Assembly: GCF_001542815.1 (NCBI RefSeq)
Contig: NZ_CP006992.1
Coordinates: 1-64,000, forward strand
DNA: 64,000 nucleotides
Direction: 5' to 3'
DNA from: Methylobacterium sp. AMS5
GTDB taxonomy: Bacteria > Pseudomonadota > Alphaproteobacteria > Rhizobiales > Beijerinckiaceae
Below the pieces are notes generated by a model that did no database searches, was not told the origin of the DNA, and saw nothing but the letters and a program-made list of their open reading frames with translations. Below are positions 37,373 through 47,815 of this stretch, piece after piece. The first letter of the stretch is position 1; every line of letters begins with the position of its first letter. A program made the translations under genes and the position numbers.

Positions 37373-38305
37373 ATGAGCGAACGGATCATCGACCCGGCCG
37401 CCAAGGGCTGGGCCACAAGCTGGTACGAGGCGAGCGCCCGCGCCCGCATCGACGGCCTTCTGGATGCGGGCAGTTTTCGTGAGGTCATCGGCCCCGAGCA
37501 GCGCCGGATGAGCCCGCACCTGCCGCTGTTCGACCTTCCGCGCGCCTTCGATGACGGCATGATCGTCGGTTCGGGCCGCCTCGACGGCAAACCCGTCCTC
37601 GTCGCCGCGCAGGAGGGCCGCTTCATGGGGGGTGCCTTCGGCGAGGTGCACGGCGCCAAGCTTGTCGGCCTGCTGCGCACTGCCCTGGCGCTGAAGCCGG
37701 ACGCCGTGCTGATCCTGTTCGATACGGGCGGCGTGCGCCTGCAGGAGGCCAATGCCGGCGAGACCGCGATCGCCGAGGTGATGCGCGCGATCGCGCAACT
37801 GCGCGCGGCCGGCGTGCCGGTGATCGGCCTGATCGGGGGCCGGGCCGGAGCCTATGGCGGCGGCGGCTTGATCGCGGGCACCTGCTCGCGGCTCGTTGTC
37901 TCCGAGGGCGGACGCATCTCGGTCTCGGGGCCGGAGGTGATCGAGACCAACAAGGGGGCGGAAGAATTCGATTCCCGCGACCGTGCCCTGGTCTGGCGCA
38001 CCATGGGCGGCAAGCACCGCCGCCTCACCGGCGGCGCCGACGCCTATGCCGACGACACCGTCGCGGCCTTCCGCCAAGCGGCTCTGGACCTGATCGGGCG
38101 TGCCCCGGCCTTCGACCTCGCCACGCTGGAGGCGGAGCAGGCGCGGTTGGAACAGCGCCTCACGCGCTTCGGCGATTGCCGGGACGCGACCGAGATCTGG
38201 GCACGGCTCGGGGTGAACGATCCGGAAGCGGTCCCGGCCCTGAGCACGGCCGACTACGACACCCTGCTCGCCAGCCTGGGAGAGACGACCCATGACGCTC
38301 GCTGA
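37373..38305 (+). CDS. mdcD: Malonate decarboxylase beta subunit
   Basis: The carboxyltransferase-like subunit that, with MdcE, decarboxylates malonyl-ACP to acetyl-ACP. A crotonase-like fold is indicated by AAQEGRFMGGAFGEVHGAKLVG, ILFDTGGVRLQEANAGE and VIGLIGGRAGAYGGGGLIAGTCSRLVV. Length 310 aa. ATG 37373 overlaps none and lies 2 bases after mdcC. Confidence 0.94.
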   Translation: MSERIIDPAAKGWATSWYEASARARIDGLLDAGSFREVIGPEQRRMSPHLPLFDLPRAFDDGMIVGSGRLDGKPVLVAAQEGRFMGGAFGEVHGAKLVGLLRTALALKPDAVLILFDTGGVRLQEANAGETAIAEVMRAIAQLRAAGVPVIGLIGGRAGAYGGGGLIAGTCSRLVVSEGGRISVSGPEVIETNKGAEEFDSRDRALVWRTMGGKHRRLTGGADAYADDTVAAFRQAALDLIGRAPAFDLATLEAEQARLEQRLTRFGDCRDATEIWARLGVNDPEAVPALSTADYDTLLASLGETTHDAR

Positions 38306-39008
38306 GATCCTGGCCTCGCTGTTTCCGGAGGGTCATTCCGTGACCGTGGAGGACGGGCTCGTGAATGGCGAGGGTCCGTTCCGGGGCGGCCGGCTCGCGG
38401 TGATCGGCATCGACGGCGACACGGCGCTCGGCGTCGACGGCGCCTGCCGGCTCGCGGGCTACGTCCTCGACGTCGTGCGCCGGGGCGGCGCCACGCCGAT
38501 CCTCGTGGCGATCGATTCCGACAGTCAGCGCATGAGCCGGCGCGACGAGCTGCTCGGCCTCAACGAGTACCTCGCCCACCTCGCCAAGACGCTGCTGCTC
38601 GCCGACGCGCACGGCCACCCGACCGTCGGACTGATCTACGGGCATTCGGCGGCGGGCGCCTTCATTGCCACGGCGCTCGCCACCCGCGTCCTCGTCGGCC
38701 TGCCGGGGGCGAACCCGAGCGTGATGGATCTGCCCTCCGTGGCCCGCGTCACGAAGTTGCCCCTCGATCGGCTGGAGGCGATGGCCAAGGACACCCCCGT
38801 CTTCGCGCCGGGCCTCGACAACATGGTGCGCACGGGTGCGGTGCAGGCGGTGCTCGATCCGGACCAGCCGCTGGCAGAGCAGATCGCCGCCGTGATCGAT
38901 GCGCTGCCCGCTGAGGACCGCCGCGACCGGGCCGGGCGCGAGCGCGGCGGACGACCGGTGGCTGAGGCGATCGCCGCGCAGGTGGTGCGGGAGGCCGCTT
39001 TTGGCTGA
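38292..39008 (+). CDS. mdcE: Malonate decarboxylase gamma subunit
   Basis: The second carboxyltransferase-like subunit. Visible segments are TPILVAIDSDSQRMSRRDELLGLNEYLAHLAKTLLLAD, GLIYGHSAAGAFIATALAT and VRTGAVQAVLDPDQPLAEQI. It has 238 aa. Its ATG lies inside the end of mdcD (14-base overlap), so translation of the two complex partners is linked and probably balanced. Confidence 0.93.
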   Translation: MTLAEILASLFPEGHSVTVEDGLVNGEGPFRGGRLAVIGIDGDTALGVDGACRLAGYVLDVVRRGGATPILVAIDSDSQRMSRRDELLGLNEYLAHLAKTLLLADAHGHPTVGLIYGHSAAGAFIATALATRVLVGLPGANPSVMDLPSVARVTKLPLDRLEAMAKDTPVFAPGLDNMVRTGAVQAVLDPDQPLAEQIAAVIDALPAEDRRDRAGRERGGRPVAEAIAAQVVREAAFG

Positions 39009-39660
39009 GGCGCACCGGCGCCATGACCTCCTCGACGTCGAGCCGGGAGCCTGGGCCGCTGCCGTGACCGCGCGGGCGGATCTCGCAGGGGTGCCGCACG
39101 TCGCGGCGTGGGTGGACAATGGCCGGCCGGTCATCCTGCGCCGCTCGTATCCGGGAGAGGATCCGGGCCGCGTGCCGGTCGGCCTGCCGCTGCCGCCACG
39201 GGACGGCAAGCGCCGCATCGGCCTGATGCTCCCGCCGGACGCGGTCCGCCCGCGCGCGCCCGTTCTCCTGTCCGAGGCGCGAGCCGCATGCCCGCTTTCC
39301 TGGGGCGTGACGCTCGAAGCGCTGATCGCCCTCGGCAAGCGCCATGGCCTCGCGCCGCGTCCCTTCGGAAGCCTGCTCTGGCAGAGCCTGAGCGGCCTCC
39401 CCTACCTGTCCGAAGGGTCGGATCTCGATCTGCTCTGGCCGGTTGCCGGCGCGATTCCGCTTCGGCTGATAGCGGAAATTGCGGCGATCGAGGTGCGGGC
39501 GCCGATGCGCCTCGATGGTGAGATCCTGCTGTCCGACGGGGGGGGCGTGAACTGGCGCGAACTGCACAGCATCGGCCCCGGCGGAACGGTACTGGTGAAG
39601 CACCATGACCGCCTCGCCCTCCGCGAGGCCGCCGCCCTTCTCGCGGGAGATCCCGAATGA
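39001..39660 (+). CDS. mdcG: Phosphoribosyl-dephospho-CoA transferase (malonate decarboxylase holo-ACP synthase)
   Basis: Attaches the triphosphoribosyl-dephospho-CoA group to MdcC. RRHDLLDVEPGAW at the N-terminus, VPVGLPLPPRDGKRRIGLMLP, and SDLDLLWPVAG (a nucleotidyltransferase-like DxD motif) are seen. The start is a rare TTG at 39001, overlapping the mdcE stop by 8 bases; GGGAGG lies about 10 bases upstream. No in-frame ATG is found near. 219 aa. Confidence 0.88.
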   Translation: MAEAHRRHDLLDVEPGAWAAAVTARADLAGVPHVAAWVDNGRPVILRRSYPGEDPGRVPVGLPLPPRDGKRRIGLMLPPDAVRPRAPVLLSEARAACPLSWGVTLEALIALGKRHGLAPRPFGSLLWQSLSGLPYLSEGSDLDLLWPVAGAIPLRLIAEIAAIEVRAPMRLDGEILLSDGGGVNWRELHSIGPGGTVLVKHHDRLALREAAALLAGDPE

Positions 39661-40517
39661 GCCCGCTCTCCGCGCTGCGAGCGCGTATCCCCGAAAATAA
39701 TCGGTGCCCGGAGGCGGACGCGATCGCGCGGTCGGCGGCGACGGCGTTGCGGCTCGAACTCGAAACCTACCCGAAGCCGGGCCTCGTCAGCCACGTCGAT
39801 CGCGGCAGCCACGCCGACATGGACGCGGATACCTTCCGGGCGAGTACGGCGGCGATCACGCCCTTCTTCCGCACCCTCGCGATCGCCGGTGCGGCGGGCG
39901 CGCCGATGCCCGCTCTGCGCAGCATCGGCCTTGATGCCGAGGCGGCGATGCGGGCGGCCACCGGTGGCGTGAACACGCATCGCGGCGCCATCTTCGGGCT
40001 CGGCCTGCTCTGCGCCGCAGCCGGCGCCCTGAAGCGGCCGGGGGCGGGAGCGCTCGGGGCCCTCGTCCGCGAACGTTACGGTTCGGGAATCCTCGACGGG
40101 CCGGTGCTGCTCCATGCGCCCGGCGCACGGGCGCGCCGCCGCCACGGCGTCGGTGGCGCACCGGCCGAGGCCGCCGCCGGCTTTCCGAGCGTCTACCGGG
40201 TCGCCCTGCCGGCCCTGCGCCGCGGCCGGCAGTGTCATCCCGGCGATGCGGAGGCCGCGCGGGTCGAAGCCTGCCTTGCCCTGATCGCGCATGTCGAGGA
40301 CACGAACCTGCTGCATCGCGGCGGGCCCGAGGGCTTTGCCTTCGCGCGCAGCGAGGCCGCGCGATTCATCGACGACGGCGGTGTGGCGCAACCCCGCTGG
40401 CGCACGCGCGCCGAGGCGCTGCATCGCGCCTTCGTCACCCGCAACCTCAGCCCCGGCGGCGCAGCCGACCTGCTCGCGATGGCGCTGTTCGTGGAGAGCG
40501 TCGAGGCGTCCGCGTGA
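39657..40517 (+). CDS. mdcB: Triphosphoribosyl-dephospho-CoA synthase
   Basis: Makes the prosthetic-group precursor from ATP and dephospho-CoA. The family segments are LRLELETYPKPGLVSHVDRGSHADMDADTF and GGVNTHRGAIFGLGLLCAAAG. The C-terminal HVEDTNLLHRGGPEG also fits the CitG/MdcB family. Length 286 aa. The start ATG overlaps the mdcG stop in ATGA, giving translational coupling. Confidence 0.93.
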   Translation: MSPLSALRARIPENNRCPEADAIARSAATALRLELETYPKPGLVSHVDRGSHADMDADTFRASTAAITPFFRTLAIAGAAGAPMPALRSIGLDAEAAMRAATGGVNTHRGAIFGLGLLCAAAGALKRPGAGALGALVRERYGSGILDGPVLLHAPGARARRRHGVGGAPAEAAAGFPSVYRVALPALRRGRQCHPGDAEAARVEACLALIAHVEDTNLLHRGGPEGFAFARSEAARFIDDGGVAQPRWRTRAEALHRAFVTRNLSPGGAADLLAMALFVESVEASA

Positions 40518-41437
40518 CGCTCGCGGTGCTTCTCTCCGGTCAGGGCGGCCAGCATCCGGGGATGTTCGATCTCACCGCGGATTGGCCCCCCGCCGCGCCC
40601 GTCTTCGCGGCGGCCGAACGCGTCCTCGGTCAAGACCCGCGGGCATTCGTCCGCAGGCCGGGGGCGGACTTGCACGGCAACCGCACCGGGCAGATCCTCT
40701 GCTGCGTCGCGGCGCTTGCGGGCTGGACCCTCGTGCAGGCGTCGCACCCCAGCCGCACGATCGTCGCCGGCTACAGCATCGGCGATCTCGCCGCCTGGGG
40801 CTGCGCCGGCCGCTTCGACGCCGATACGATCCTGCGCCTTGCCGCGACGCGCGCCGAGGCGATGGATGCGGCCGCCGGTGATGGCGCCGGCCTTGCCGGC
40901 ATCCGGGGATTGCCCCTCGCGGCAATCGAGACCGCGGCTGCGGCACATGGCTGCGAACTCGCCATCCGCAACGCCAGCGACAGCGCCGTCGTCGGCGGCC
41001 CGAGCCCGGCGCTCGAAACACTCTGCGTCGAGGCGCTGGCGGCCGGTGCACTGCGCGCCGTGGTTCTGCCGGTGCGCACACCTTCGCATACGCCGCTACT
41101 GCGCGAGGCCAGCCAGCGCTTCGAGGCGGCTCTCGCCGGGATGCAACCACGGCGCCCTCCGCCGGGCGCTCCCCGGCTCATCAGTGGCCTCGACGGCGCG
41201 CCTGTCTTCGACGTTCAAGCGGGATTGTCGAAGCTCGCGCGCCAGATCTCGCACACGATCGATTGGGCCGCCTGCCTGGAGGCCTGCCGCGAATATGGCT
41301 GCGACACCATCCTGGAACTCGGCCCCGGCCATGCCCTCGCGACCATGGCGCGCAATGCGATCCCCGAGGCGCGGGTCCATGCCCTCGAAGAATTCCGCTC
41401 AGCCGCCGGCGTCGCCGAATGGATCGGGGGACGATGA
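40514..41437 (+). CDS. mdcH: Malonate decarboxylase malonyl transferase (malonyl-CoA to ACP)
   Basis: A FabD-like acyltransferase that charges MdcC with malonyl from malonyl-CoA, starting the cycle. VLLSGQGGQHPGMFDL is the oxyanion-loop motif. The nucleophile elbow is GYSIGDLAAW, with Tyr where classical FabD has His (GHSLGE). TPSHTPLL carries the second-shell His. The start is GTG 40514, overlapping the mdcB stop in GTGA. 307 aa. Last recognised gene of the mdc unit. Confidence 0.92.
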   Translation: MTLAVLLSGQGGQHPGMFDLTADWPPAAPVFAAAERVLGQDPRAFVRRPGADLHGNRTGQILCCVAALAGWTLVQASHPSRTIVAGYSIGDLAAWGCAGRFDADTILRLAATRAEAMDAAAGDGAGLAGIRGLPLAAIETAAAAHGCELAIRNASDSAVVGGPSPALETLCVEALAAGALRAVVLPVRTPSHTPLLREASQRFEAALAGMQPRRPPPGAPRLISGLDGAPVFDVQAGLSKLARQISHTIDWAACLEACREYGCDTILELGPGHALATMARNAIPEARVHALEEFRSAAGVAEWIGGR

Positions 41438-41448
41438 GAGCGATGCGG

Positions 41449-41935
41449 TCCGCGGACGCGGCTCGATCCGCTCCTCGCTGCGCTGGCGCAGGCCGGCATC
41501 GCCGCCGATCCGGTGACGGTCAGTGGGGACGAAGCGCGCAGCCTGCCGCTCGATCTCCTCACCGGGGGACACTGGGCGCTCCAGGGTTTCACGGGCGGTG
41601 GCCGCGGCGGCGACATCGCGTTGATCGCCATCGCGCTCTCGCTCCTCTTCGGTGCCTTCCCGTGTGCTGATCGACGACGGGAGCGGCGACGAGATCTGTC
41701 CCGACCTCGGCGAGGGACGGGACAGCGGGCGCATCACCGCCATCGCGCCGGACAGCGTTACCCTCGATCAGAACGGCCGCCCCTTCCACTGCCATGTTCT
41801 TGGGCCAGCCGGTCACGCTACGACTGCTTCCGCTGGAGCCGGCGCGTCGAAACTGAGGCGAGGTTACGGAGCGCGGGTGACTGCGCAATCCTCGCCCCGC
41901 TCAAGCCCCTGAGTTCCGGAGGGTAGCCCGGAGAA
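41449..41935. other. Region with decayed coding remnant
   Basis: No intact gene. Translation shows protein-like stretches in different frames: DPLLAALAQAGIAADPVTVS with VSGDEARSLPLDLLTGGHW, then a shifted frame with VLIDDGSGDEICPDLGEG and GRITAIAPDSVTLDQNGRPF. These look like pieces of a frameshifted gene, perhaps a secretion-system or membrane protein, but the family is not identified. Confidence 0.3.
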
Positions 41936-41962
41936 ACAAAAACCCCGGACGGGTGTCCAGGG
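41936..41962 (-). terminator. Rho-independent terminator of tRNA-Met
   Basis: On the minus strand an 8-bp stem (CCCTGGAC with GTCCGGGG, one G-T pair) with loop ACCC is followed by TTTTTGTTT. It lies 34 bases past the 3' end of the tRNA gene. Confidence 0.8.
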
Positions 41963-41995
41963 CTCGGCGTCTCGGTGTTCTATGCAAAGATGATT

Positions 41996-42072
41996 TGGTA
42001 GCGAGGGAGGGATTTGAACCCCCGACACAAGGATTATGATTCCTCTGCTCTAACCAGCTGAGCTACCCCGCC
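41996..42072 (-). tRNA. tRNA-Met (CAT), elongator type
   Basis: A 77-base tRNA including an encoded CCA end. The acceptor stem GGCGGGG pairs with CCTCGCT (two G-T pairs). The D-arm AGCTCAGCTGGTTAGAGC is present. The anticodon loop reads ATCATAA with anticodon CAT, and the T-loop is TTCAAAT. An initiator would normally have C at position 1 and a GGG/CCC anticodon stem, so elongator Met is favoured. A lysidine-modified Ile-tRNA (CAT) cannot be fully excluded by eye. Confidence 0.92.
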
Positions 42073-42176
42073 ACTGTCACGGCCGGCGCTGACGCGTCGT
42101 CCGATGCGCGGGATATAGGGAGAAGGGCGCGAGGGTGTCAACGGTCTGTTGCGGCCCCCGCGCAGGTTCTCCCCCT

Positions 42177-43418
<1,242 letters not shown>

Positions 43419-43539
43419 GGGGACGGTCCTTCGCGAAAATCTGATCGTTGCCTCGCGTGCTAGACCCATGCGCGGGCCGCCGCAATGCGGCACAGCCGGA
43501 CAAACGCGCCGGACGCCGTCTTCGGTGGGAGTGGACCGG

Positions 43540-44187
43540 TCAGCTTCGGCGACGGGCGGCGGCGACGAAGGCCGCGATCCTGTCCGGATCTTTCTCGCCC
43601 GGCCGGATCTCGACGCCCGACGAGACATCGACGGCGGCCAGCCCCGTATGCGCGAGCGCCGTGACGACGTTCCCGGCATCCAGGCCGCCCGACAGCATCG
43701 TGCCGGCCGGCAACGCCGCCCCGTTCAGGATGTCCCAGTCGAAGCGGCGTCCGTTGCCACCCGGCAGATCGGCGCCGGGAGGAGGCTTGGCGTCGAGCAG
43801 AAGCCGGTCGGCGACGGCGGCATAGGCCGGGAGCGCCCGAAGATCGGCGATCGCGGCAATCCCGACGGCTTTCATGACCGATCGGCCGGTCCGGGCACGG
43901 ATGTCGGCGACGCGCTGCGGCGTCTCATGGCCGTGAAGCTGGATCAGGTCGGGATCGAGCGCCTCGATGGCGGCAGCGAGGGTCGCCTCGTCCGGATCGA
44001 CCAGCAGCACCACGCGCTGCGCCCTCCCCCGCGCCCGCTGTGCGAGGCCGCGGCCCTGTTCCAGGGTGACGTGGCGCGGGCTCTTGGGGAAATGGACGAA
44101 GCCGACGAGGTCGGCACCCGCGTCGAGGGCCGCGTCGAGCGTCGTCTCGGTACTGAGGCCACAGATCTTGACGCAGATGTCTGCCAT
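43540..44187 (-). CDS. trpF: Phosphoribosylanthranilate isomerase
   Basis: A TIM-barrel enzyme of tryptophan synthesis. It starts [28 protein letters not shown], has [19 protein letters not shown] and the phosphate loop [17 protein letters not shown], and ends [24 protein letters not shown]. Catalytic Cys (KICGL) and Asp (LLLDAKPP) are seen. 215 aa. It is followed by trpB, the standard trpF-trpB pairing. Confidence 0.96.
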   Translation of the reverse strand: MADICVKICGLSTETTLDAALDAGADLVGFVHFPKSPRHVTLEQGRGLAQRARGRAQRVVLLVDPDEATLAAAIEALDPDLIQLHGHETPQRVADIRARTGRSVMKAVGIAAIADLRALPAYAAVADRLLLDAKPPPGADLPGGNGRRFDWDILNGAALPAGTMLSGGLDAGNVVTALAHTGLAAVDVSSGVEIRPGEKDPDRIAAFVAAARRRS

Positions 44188-44210
44188 GGGAGGAACGACG
44201 CTCTCAGCCC

Positions 44211-44579
44211 TCAGCGCGCCGCTGCCGGGGCAGGCAGGGCGGTGTAGGTGCCGGCGCCGGCATAGCCCGGCTCGACACCCGGCGTGCCGAAGGTCTTCAA
44301 CTCGGCCGCTTCCTTGGCGAGACGGTCGGCCTCACGGCGGTGATAGCGCGCCCGCTGGCGTGTCCGGCTCTGCCCGAGCCAGCTTCCGATACCGCCGACG
44401 AGAATGCCGAGTGCCACCGAGCCGAACACCACGGCGTAGAGCGGCAGGACGAGGCTGAACACGGGCTCAGGCGAGAACGGATCGAAGGAGAGGGCCACGG
44501 CGTCGCGATTGGCGACGGCCAGCAGGACCACCACCACCGCGATCGGCAGCAGAATCAGCGCCTTCAGAAATCGAATCAT
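44211..44579 (-). CDS. lapA: LapA-domain (DUF1049) membrane protein
   Basis: A 122-aa inner-membrane protein with two hydrophobic segments (ALILLPIAVVVVLLAVANRD and SLVLPLYAVVFGSVALGILVGGIGSWLG). A basic helical tail (RTRQRARYHRREADRLAKEAAEL) follows. LapA in enterics acts with LapB/YciM in the control of lipopolysaccharide synthesis; the partner is not next to it here. It lies 23 bases before trpF and follows ihfB, an order common in alphaproteobacteria. Confidence 0.8.
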   Translation of the reverse strand: MIRFLKALILLPIAVVVVLLAVANRDAVALSFDPFSPEPVFSLVLPLYAVVFGSVALGILVGGIGSWLGQSRTRQRARYHRREADRLAKEAAELKTFGTPGVEPGYAGAGTYTALPAPAAAR

Positions 44580-44817
44580 GCAAGAGGTCTCCGACGGGCG
44601 GCGTTAAGCCTTCGAGGGGCTCACCGGTGCCGCTAAGGGCTTTCGAGCGAGGGCTCTTCGAGGCTCAGACCGCAGAACTAGAGCGTTTCACGCCGAAGGG
44701 GATGCCGGTTCGGCGCAAGGCGCGTCGAAAGGGGCGCGTCGAAAGGGGAGCGGCGAAGCGAGATGTCGCGACCGCGCCTCGCGTCACGCCCGTGACGGCG
44801 TCTCGGAGCGGATGCGA

Positions 44818-45126
44818 TCAAGCGCCCGGTTGCTCGTCGCCGATGCCGGCGCGGTTGAGGCGCAGGCGCATCTCCTTGCCGGTCTTGAAGACGGGAATCG
44901 CCTTCTCCGACACCGCCACGGATTCGCCCGTGCGCGGATTGCGCCCGCGGCGGGCCTCGCGGCGCTTGACCGAGAAGGCGCCGAAGCCGCGCAACTCCAC
45001 CCGGTCGCCCTGAGCCAGGGCGTCGGCGATCGTGTCGAGGATCGCGTTCACCAGGGTCTCGACATCGCGCTGGTAGAGATGGGGGTTCTGCTCAGCAATC
45101 TTGAGCACGAGTTCCGACTTGATCAT
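44818..45126 (-). CDS. ihfB: Integration host factor beta subunit
   Basis: A DNA-bending HU/IHF protein of 102 aa: [20 protein letters not shown] at the N-terminus, [41 protein letters not shown] (arms with the RNPRTGE tip), and [17 protein letters not shown]. The beta type is favoured by the N-terminal NPHL(Y/T) pattern and by its place near sppA and rpsA. It starts 41 bases after sppA. Confidence 0.95.
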   Translation of the reverse strand: MIKSELVLKIAEQNPHLYQRDVETLVNAILDTIADALAQGDRVELRGFGAFSVKRREARRGRNPRTGESVAVSEKAIPVFKTGKEMRLRLNRAGIGDEQPGA

Positions 45127-45167
45127 GCGGCTCTCTTCCGGATGCGGGGCTGGCGCGGCGCGAGACC

Positions 45168-46136
45168 TCAGGGGGCCGGCCGCCAGACGGCCAGGAGCCC
45201 GCCGCCGGTGAGCCCGGCAGCTTCGTCCTCGACCGCACGGAGGCGGCTGGCGAGCCCTTCAAGACCGAGAAGATCGGCGCCGAGTCCCAGTGTCGACCAC
45301 AGCTTGAACCCGCCGTCGGCTTTCGGCTTCCAGTCCTTCACCGGAAGCTTCTCGGGGACCTTCTTCTCCTTCTCCAGCCACGCCACCGCCTGGCGCTCGC
45401 CGCCGAGCTCATCGACGAGCTTGAGGGGCAGGCTCTGGCGACCGCTGAACACGCGGCCGTCGGCGACGGCGGCAAGTTGGCTGTCGTCCATGCCGCGGCG
45501 CTCCGCCACCAGGCCCTTGAACCAGCCGTAGGTGTCGAGAACGATTGATGACAGGGCTGCGCGGGCCTCCGGCGAAGTCGGGCTGAAGCCCGAAGGCTCC
45601 GCTTTAAGCGGCGAGGATTTGACGGATTCGACCTTCACGCCGACCTTGTCGAGCAGGCCGGAAACGTCCGGATACTGAAACAGCACGCCGATCGAGCCGA
45701 CGAGCGCGGTCTCACGGGCGACGATGTGATCGGCGGCGATCGCGGTGATGTAGGCGCCCGAGGCTGCCGTGCCATCGACGAAGGCGACCATCGGTTTCTT
45801 CGCGGCAAGCGCACGGAGGTTGCGATAGAGCTCCTCCGAGCCGGTCGTCGTGCCGCCCGGCGACGAGATCGAGATCACCACACCCTTGACAGCGTTCGAC
45901 TCGCCGACCCGCTCGATCAGCTTACGGGTCGAGTCGCTACCAGCGATGAAGCCGCCGATCGAGATCCGGGCGATCTGGTTCTCGGTGGCCGGAAACAACC
46001 GGCCCTCGCCGACCCGCGCGCGGTAGCCCAACGCGCCGACGGCGATGATGGCGGCACCGATACCGAGCATCCGCCACAGCGTAAGCTTGCGGCGCAGACG
46101 GCGGCGGTCGATGAGAAACTCGGCGTCTGCAGCCAT
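45168..46136 (-). CDS. sppA: Signal peptide peptidase SppA (short form)
   Basis: A membrane-anchored serine protease that degrades cleaved signal peptides. An N-terminal anchor ([19 protein letters not shown]) is followed by the ClpP-like core. The nucleophile Ser is in [19 protein letters not shown], and the general-base Lys is in [32 protein letters not shown] is also typical. Length 322 aa corresponds to the short SppA class. It lies between a methyltransferase-like gene and ihfB. Confidence 0.94.
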   Translation of the reverse strand: MAADAEFLIDRRRLRRKLTLWRMLGIGAAIIAVGALGYRARVGEGRLFPATENQIARISIGGFIAGSDSTRKLIERVGESNAVKGVVISISSPGGTTTGSEELYRNLRALAAKKPMVAFVDGTAASGAYITAIAADHIVARETALVGSIGVLFQYPDVSGLLDKVGVKVESVKSSPLKAEPSGFSPTSPEARAALSSIVLDTYGWFKGLVAERRGMDDSQLAAVADGRVFSGRQSLPLKLVDELGGERQAVAWLEKEKKVPEKLPVKDWKPKADGGFKLWSTLGLGADLLGLEGLASRLRAVEDEAAGLTGGGLLAVWRPAP

Positions 46137-46397
46137 CCGACGATGTACTCCTCTCCAAGCGGCGCGGTGCAGCCGTCGTTTCGTTGGGACCGTTCAACCG
46201 CGCCCTGCCGGAGCACGGCCCTGTCCGATCCGGATTCTGGCCAAACCCTTGATGGACTTGGGTTCGGTTGCTGCGACCGAGTCCGCGCTCGTGTTTAGCG
46301 CCGCCCGAGGCGCGCGGGCAAGAGCCCGTTCCGACCGGGGCCGGCACAACCCGCAGCGGTCGTCGTCCGACGCCATGCCCCCGGAGAGGCAACCCGT

Positions 46398-47723
46398 TCA
46401 ACGTCGAGCGTAGATCTCTTCGACATAGCCGTCACGCATCCAGAACAGATGCCGGCCCAGCCTCCGGTAGCCACCGTCCCGCGCAACCAGATCGGCGACG
46501 ACGGCCTGCTGGAAAGCGTCGGTGTTCGGGGCCGCCGCCTCCTGATTGATCGAGTAGAACAGTGGGGCGATGACTCGGATCCGCGCGATATACATGGCTG
46601 CCGTCTCCGGCGGCATTTCCGGCAGCGAATCCTGATTGATCGCCAGATCGTAGCGCTCGTTCCGCTCGATCTCCCACCACGGCAGAACCCGGATCGCGGC
46701 ATCCGGCTCGCCGGCCAGGGACACGTCGAGGCCCGCTTTCAGCAGAAACCATCCCTGGAGCACGTTGGTGAAGGGCAGATCAAGGATCGTGTAGTGCCGG
46801 TCGGGGTGGCGCAGGAACCAAGCCAGACCGCCGAAACCACCGCCGATCTCGACCACCCGATCGAAGCGGCCGAGTTGTCCGATCCGCCAAGCGGCATAGG
46901 CGTGAGTCAAGGCGTGCTCGGGCAGGATGCCGGCGCCGTAACACACGCCGAACGGAGCGCCGACGTCTGGAAAAGCCAGGGGGAAGCCGAGTTCGGCCTC
47001 GAGACGCGCCGGCTCGACATGGTGGGCAAGGGGGCCGACGAGCGCGGCCGCGTAATCGCCCTGTTCGGGTGAGCGGATGGGGGCGAGGCCGACCGCCTCC
47101 GAGAGCCGCAGCAGCCGGTCGCACCAGCTTGCGGCGAACGGTGTCGGCGCATGGCGCGCCAGCGTCGCCATCGTGCGCCCCATGGCGATGCCGTGCGCGA
47201 GATGCGACTGGAACAGGTTGTTCAACAGCCCGGCGAGCGTGCCGGCATCGCCGTGCTGCAGGGCACGATGGAAATCGGGAAAGCCTTGGCTCCTGGCCGC
47301 CCACATGCCCTCGCTGTCGGCCTGGACCGGCGCGCGTCCGGCACCGGATTGCCAGGCCGCGATGAGACGTCGCGCGATGGCTTCATCCTCAGGGCCGGGT
47401 CGGGGCTTGGCGAAGGCGATGGCCGGCAGCTCGGGCCAGGCGCGGTAGGGATATCGGTAGGTCCACGGTCCGGCGATTCCACCGCCGAGTTCGGCCGTCG
47501 CGGACGGGACTTGGAACGGACGCCCCTCGCGGCGACCGAAGACGCGGTAATGCACTTCCGCCGAGGCGACGAGACCGGCCTCAATCGCCATCGCCACATC
47601 GGCGTTGAGGTCGAGATAACGCTCGGAATCGAAACGGGACGGGAGCGGGTCGGAACGGCGTCCGGGGCGCCTGCCCCTCAACCATCTCAGGCTGGCGCCT
47701 AAGCTCGAGAGGCGGTTTGCCAT
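46398..47723 (-). CDS. Putative sugar O-methyltransferase
   Basis: A 441-aa protein of the putative sugar O-methyltransferase type, by recollection of the family and not by search. An N-terminal segment (RFDSERYLDLNADVAMAIEAG ... HYRVFGRREGRPF) looks like the short repeat found in some glycan-modifying proteins. The C-terminal half has a SAM-binding-like RVVEIGGGFGGLAWFLRHPD, then YTILDLPFTNVLQGWFLLKAG and DLAINQDSLPEMP. It lies between rpsA and sppA. Target glycan unknown. Confidence 0.72.
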   Translation of the reverse strand: MANRLSSLGASLRWLRGRRPGRRSDPLPSRFDSERYLDLNADVAMAIEAGLVASAEVHYRVFGRREGRPFQVPSATAELGGGIAGPWTYRYPYRAWPELPAIAFAKPRPGPEDEAIARRLIAAWQSGAGRAPVQADSEGMWAARSQGFPDFHRALQHGDAGTLAGLLNNLFQSHLAHGIAMGRTMATLARHAPTPFAASWCDRLLRLSEAVGLAPIRSPEQGDYAAALVGPLAHHVEPARLEAELGFPLAFPDVGAPFGVCYGAGILPEHALTHAYAAWRIGQLGRFDRVVEIGGGFGGLAWFLRHPDRHYTILDLPFTNVLQGWFLLKAGLDVSLAGEPDAAIRVLPWWEIERNERYDLAINQDSLPEMPPETAAMYIARIRVIAPLFYSINQEAAAPNTDAFQQAVVADLVARDGGYRRLGRHLFWMRDGYVEEIYARR

Positions 47724-47758
47724 CGCGCTCGCTTCGGGACGTTTCGAAAACGGGACTG

Positions 47759-47792
47759 AAAAAAGTTCGGGGCCGGCAGAGCCGGCCCCGAG
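47759..47792 (-). terminator. Rho-independent terminator of rpsA
   Basis: A perfect 11-bp stem (TCGGGGCCGGC, 47768-47778, with 47782-47792) and 3-base loop. On the minus strand it is followed by a run of seven T. It lies 24 bases past the rpsA stop and just before the methyltransferase-like gene. Confidence 0.92.
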
Positions 47793-47815
47793 GCATCATC
47801 GGAAGGCGGCGAGGC

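Noticed and set aside
41996..42072. Initiator tRNA-fMet
   Set aside because: Position 1 is G paired with T72 and the anticodon stem lacks the three G-C pairs of initiators.
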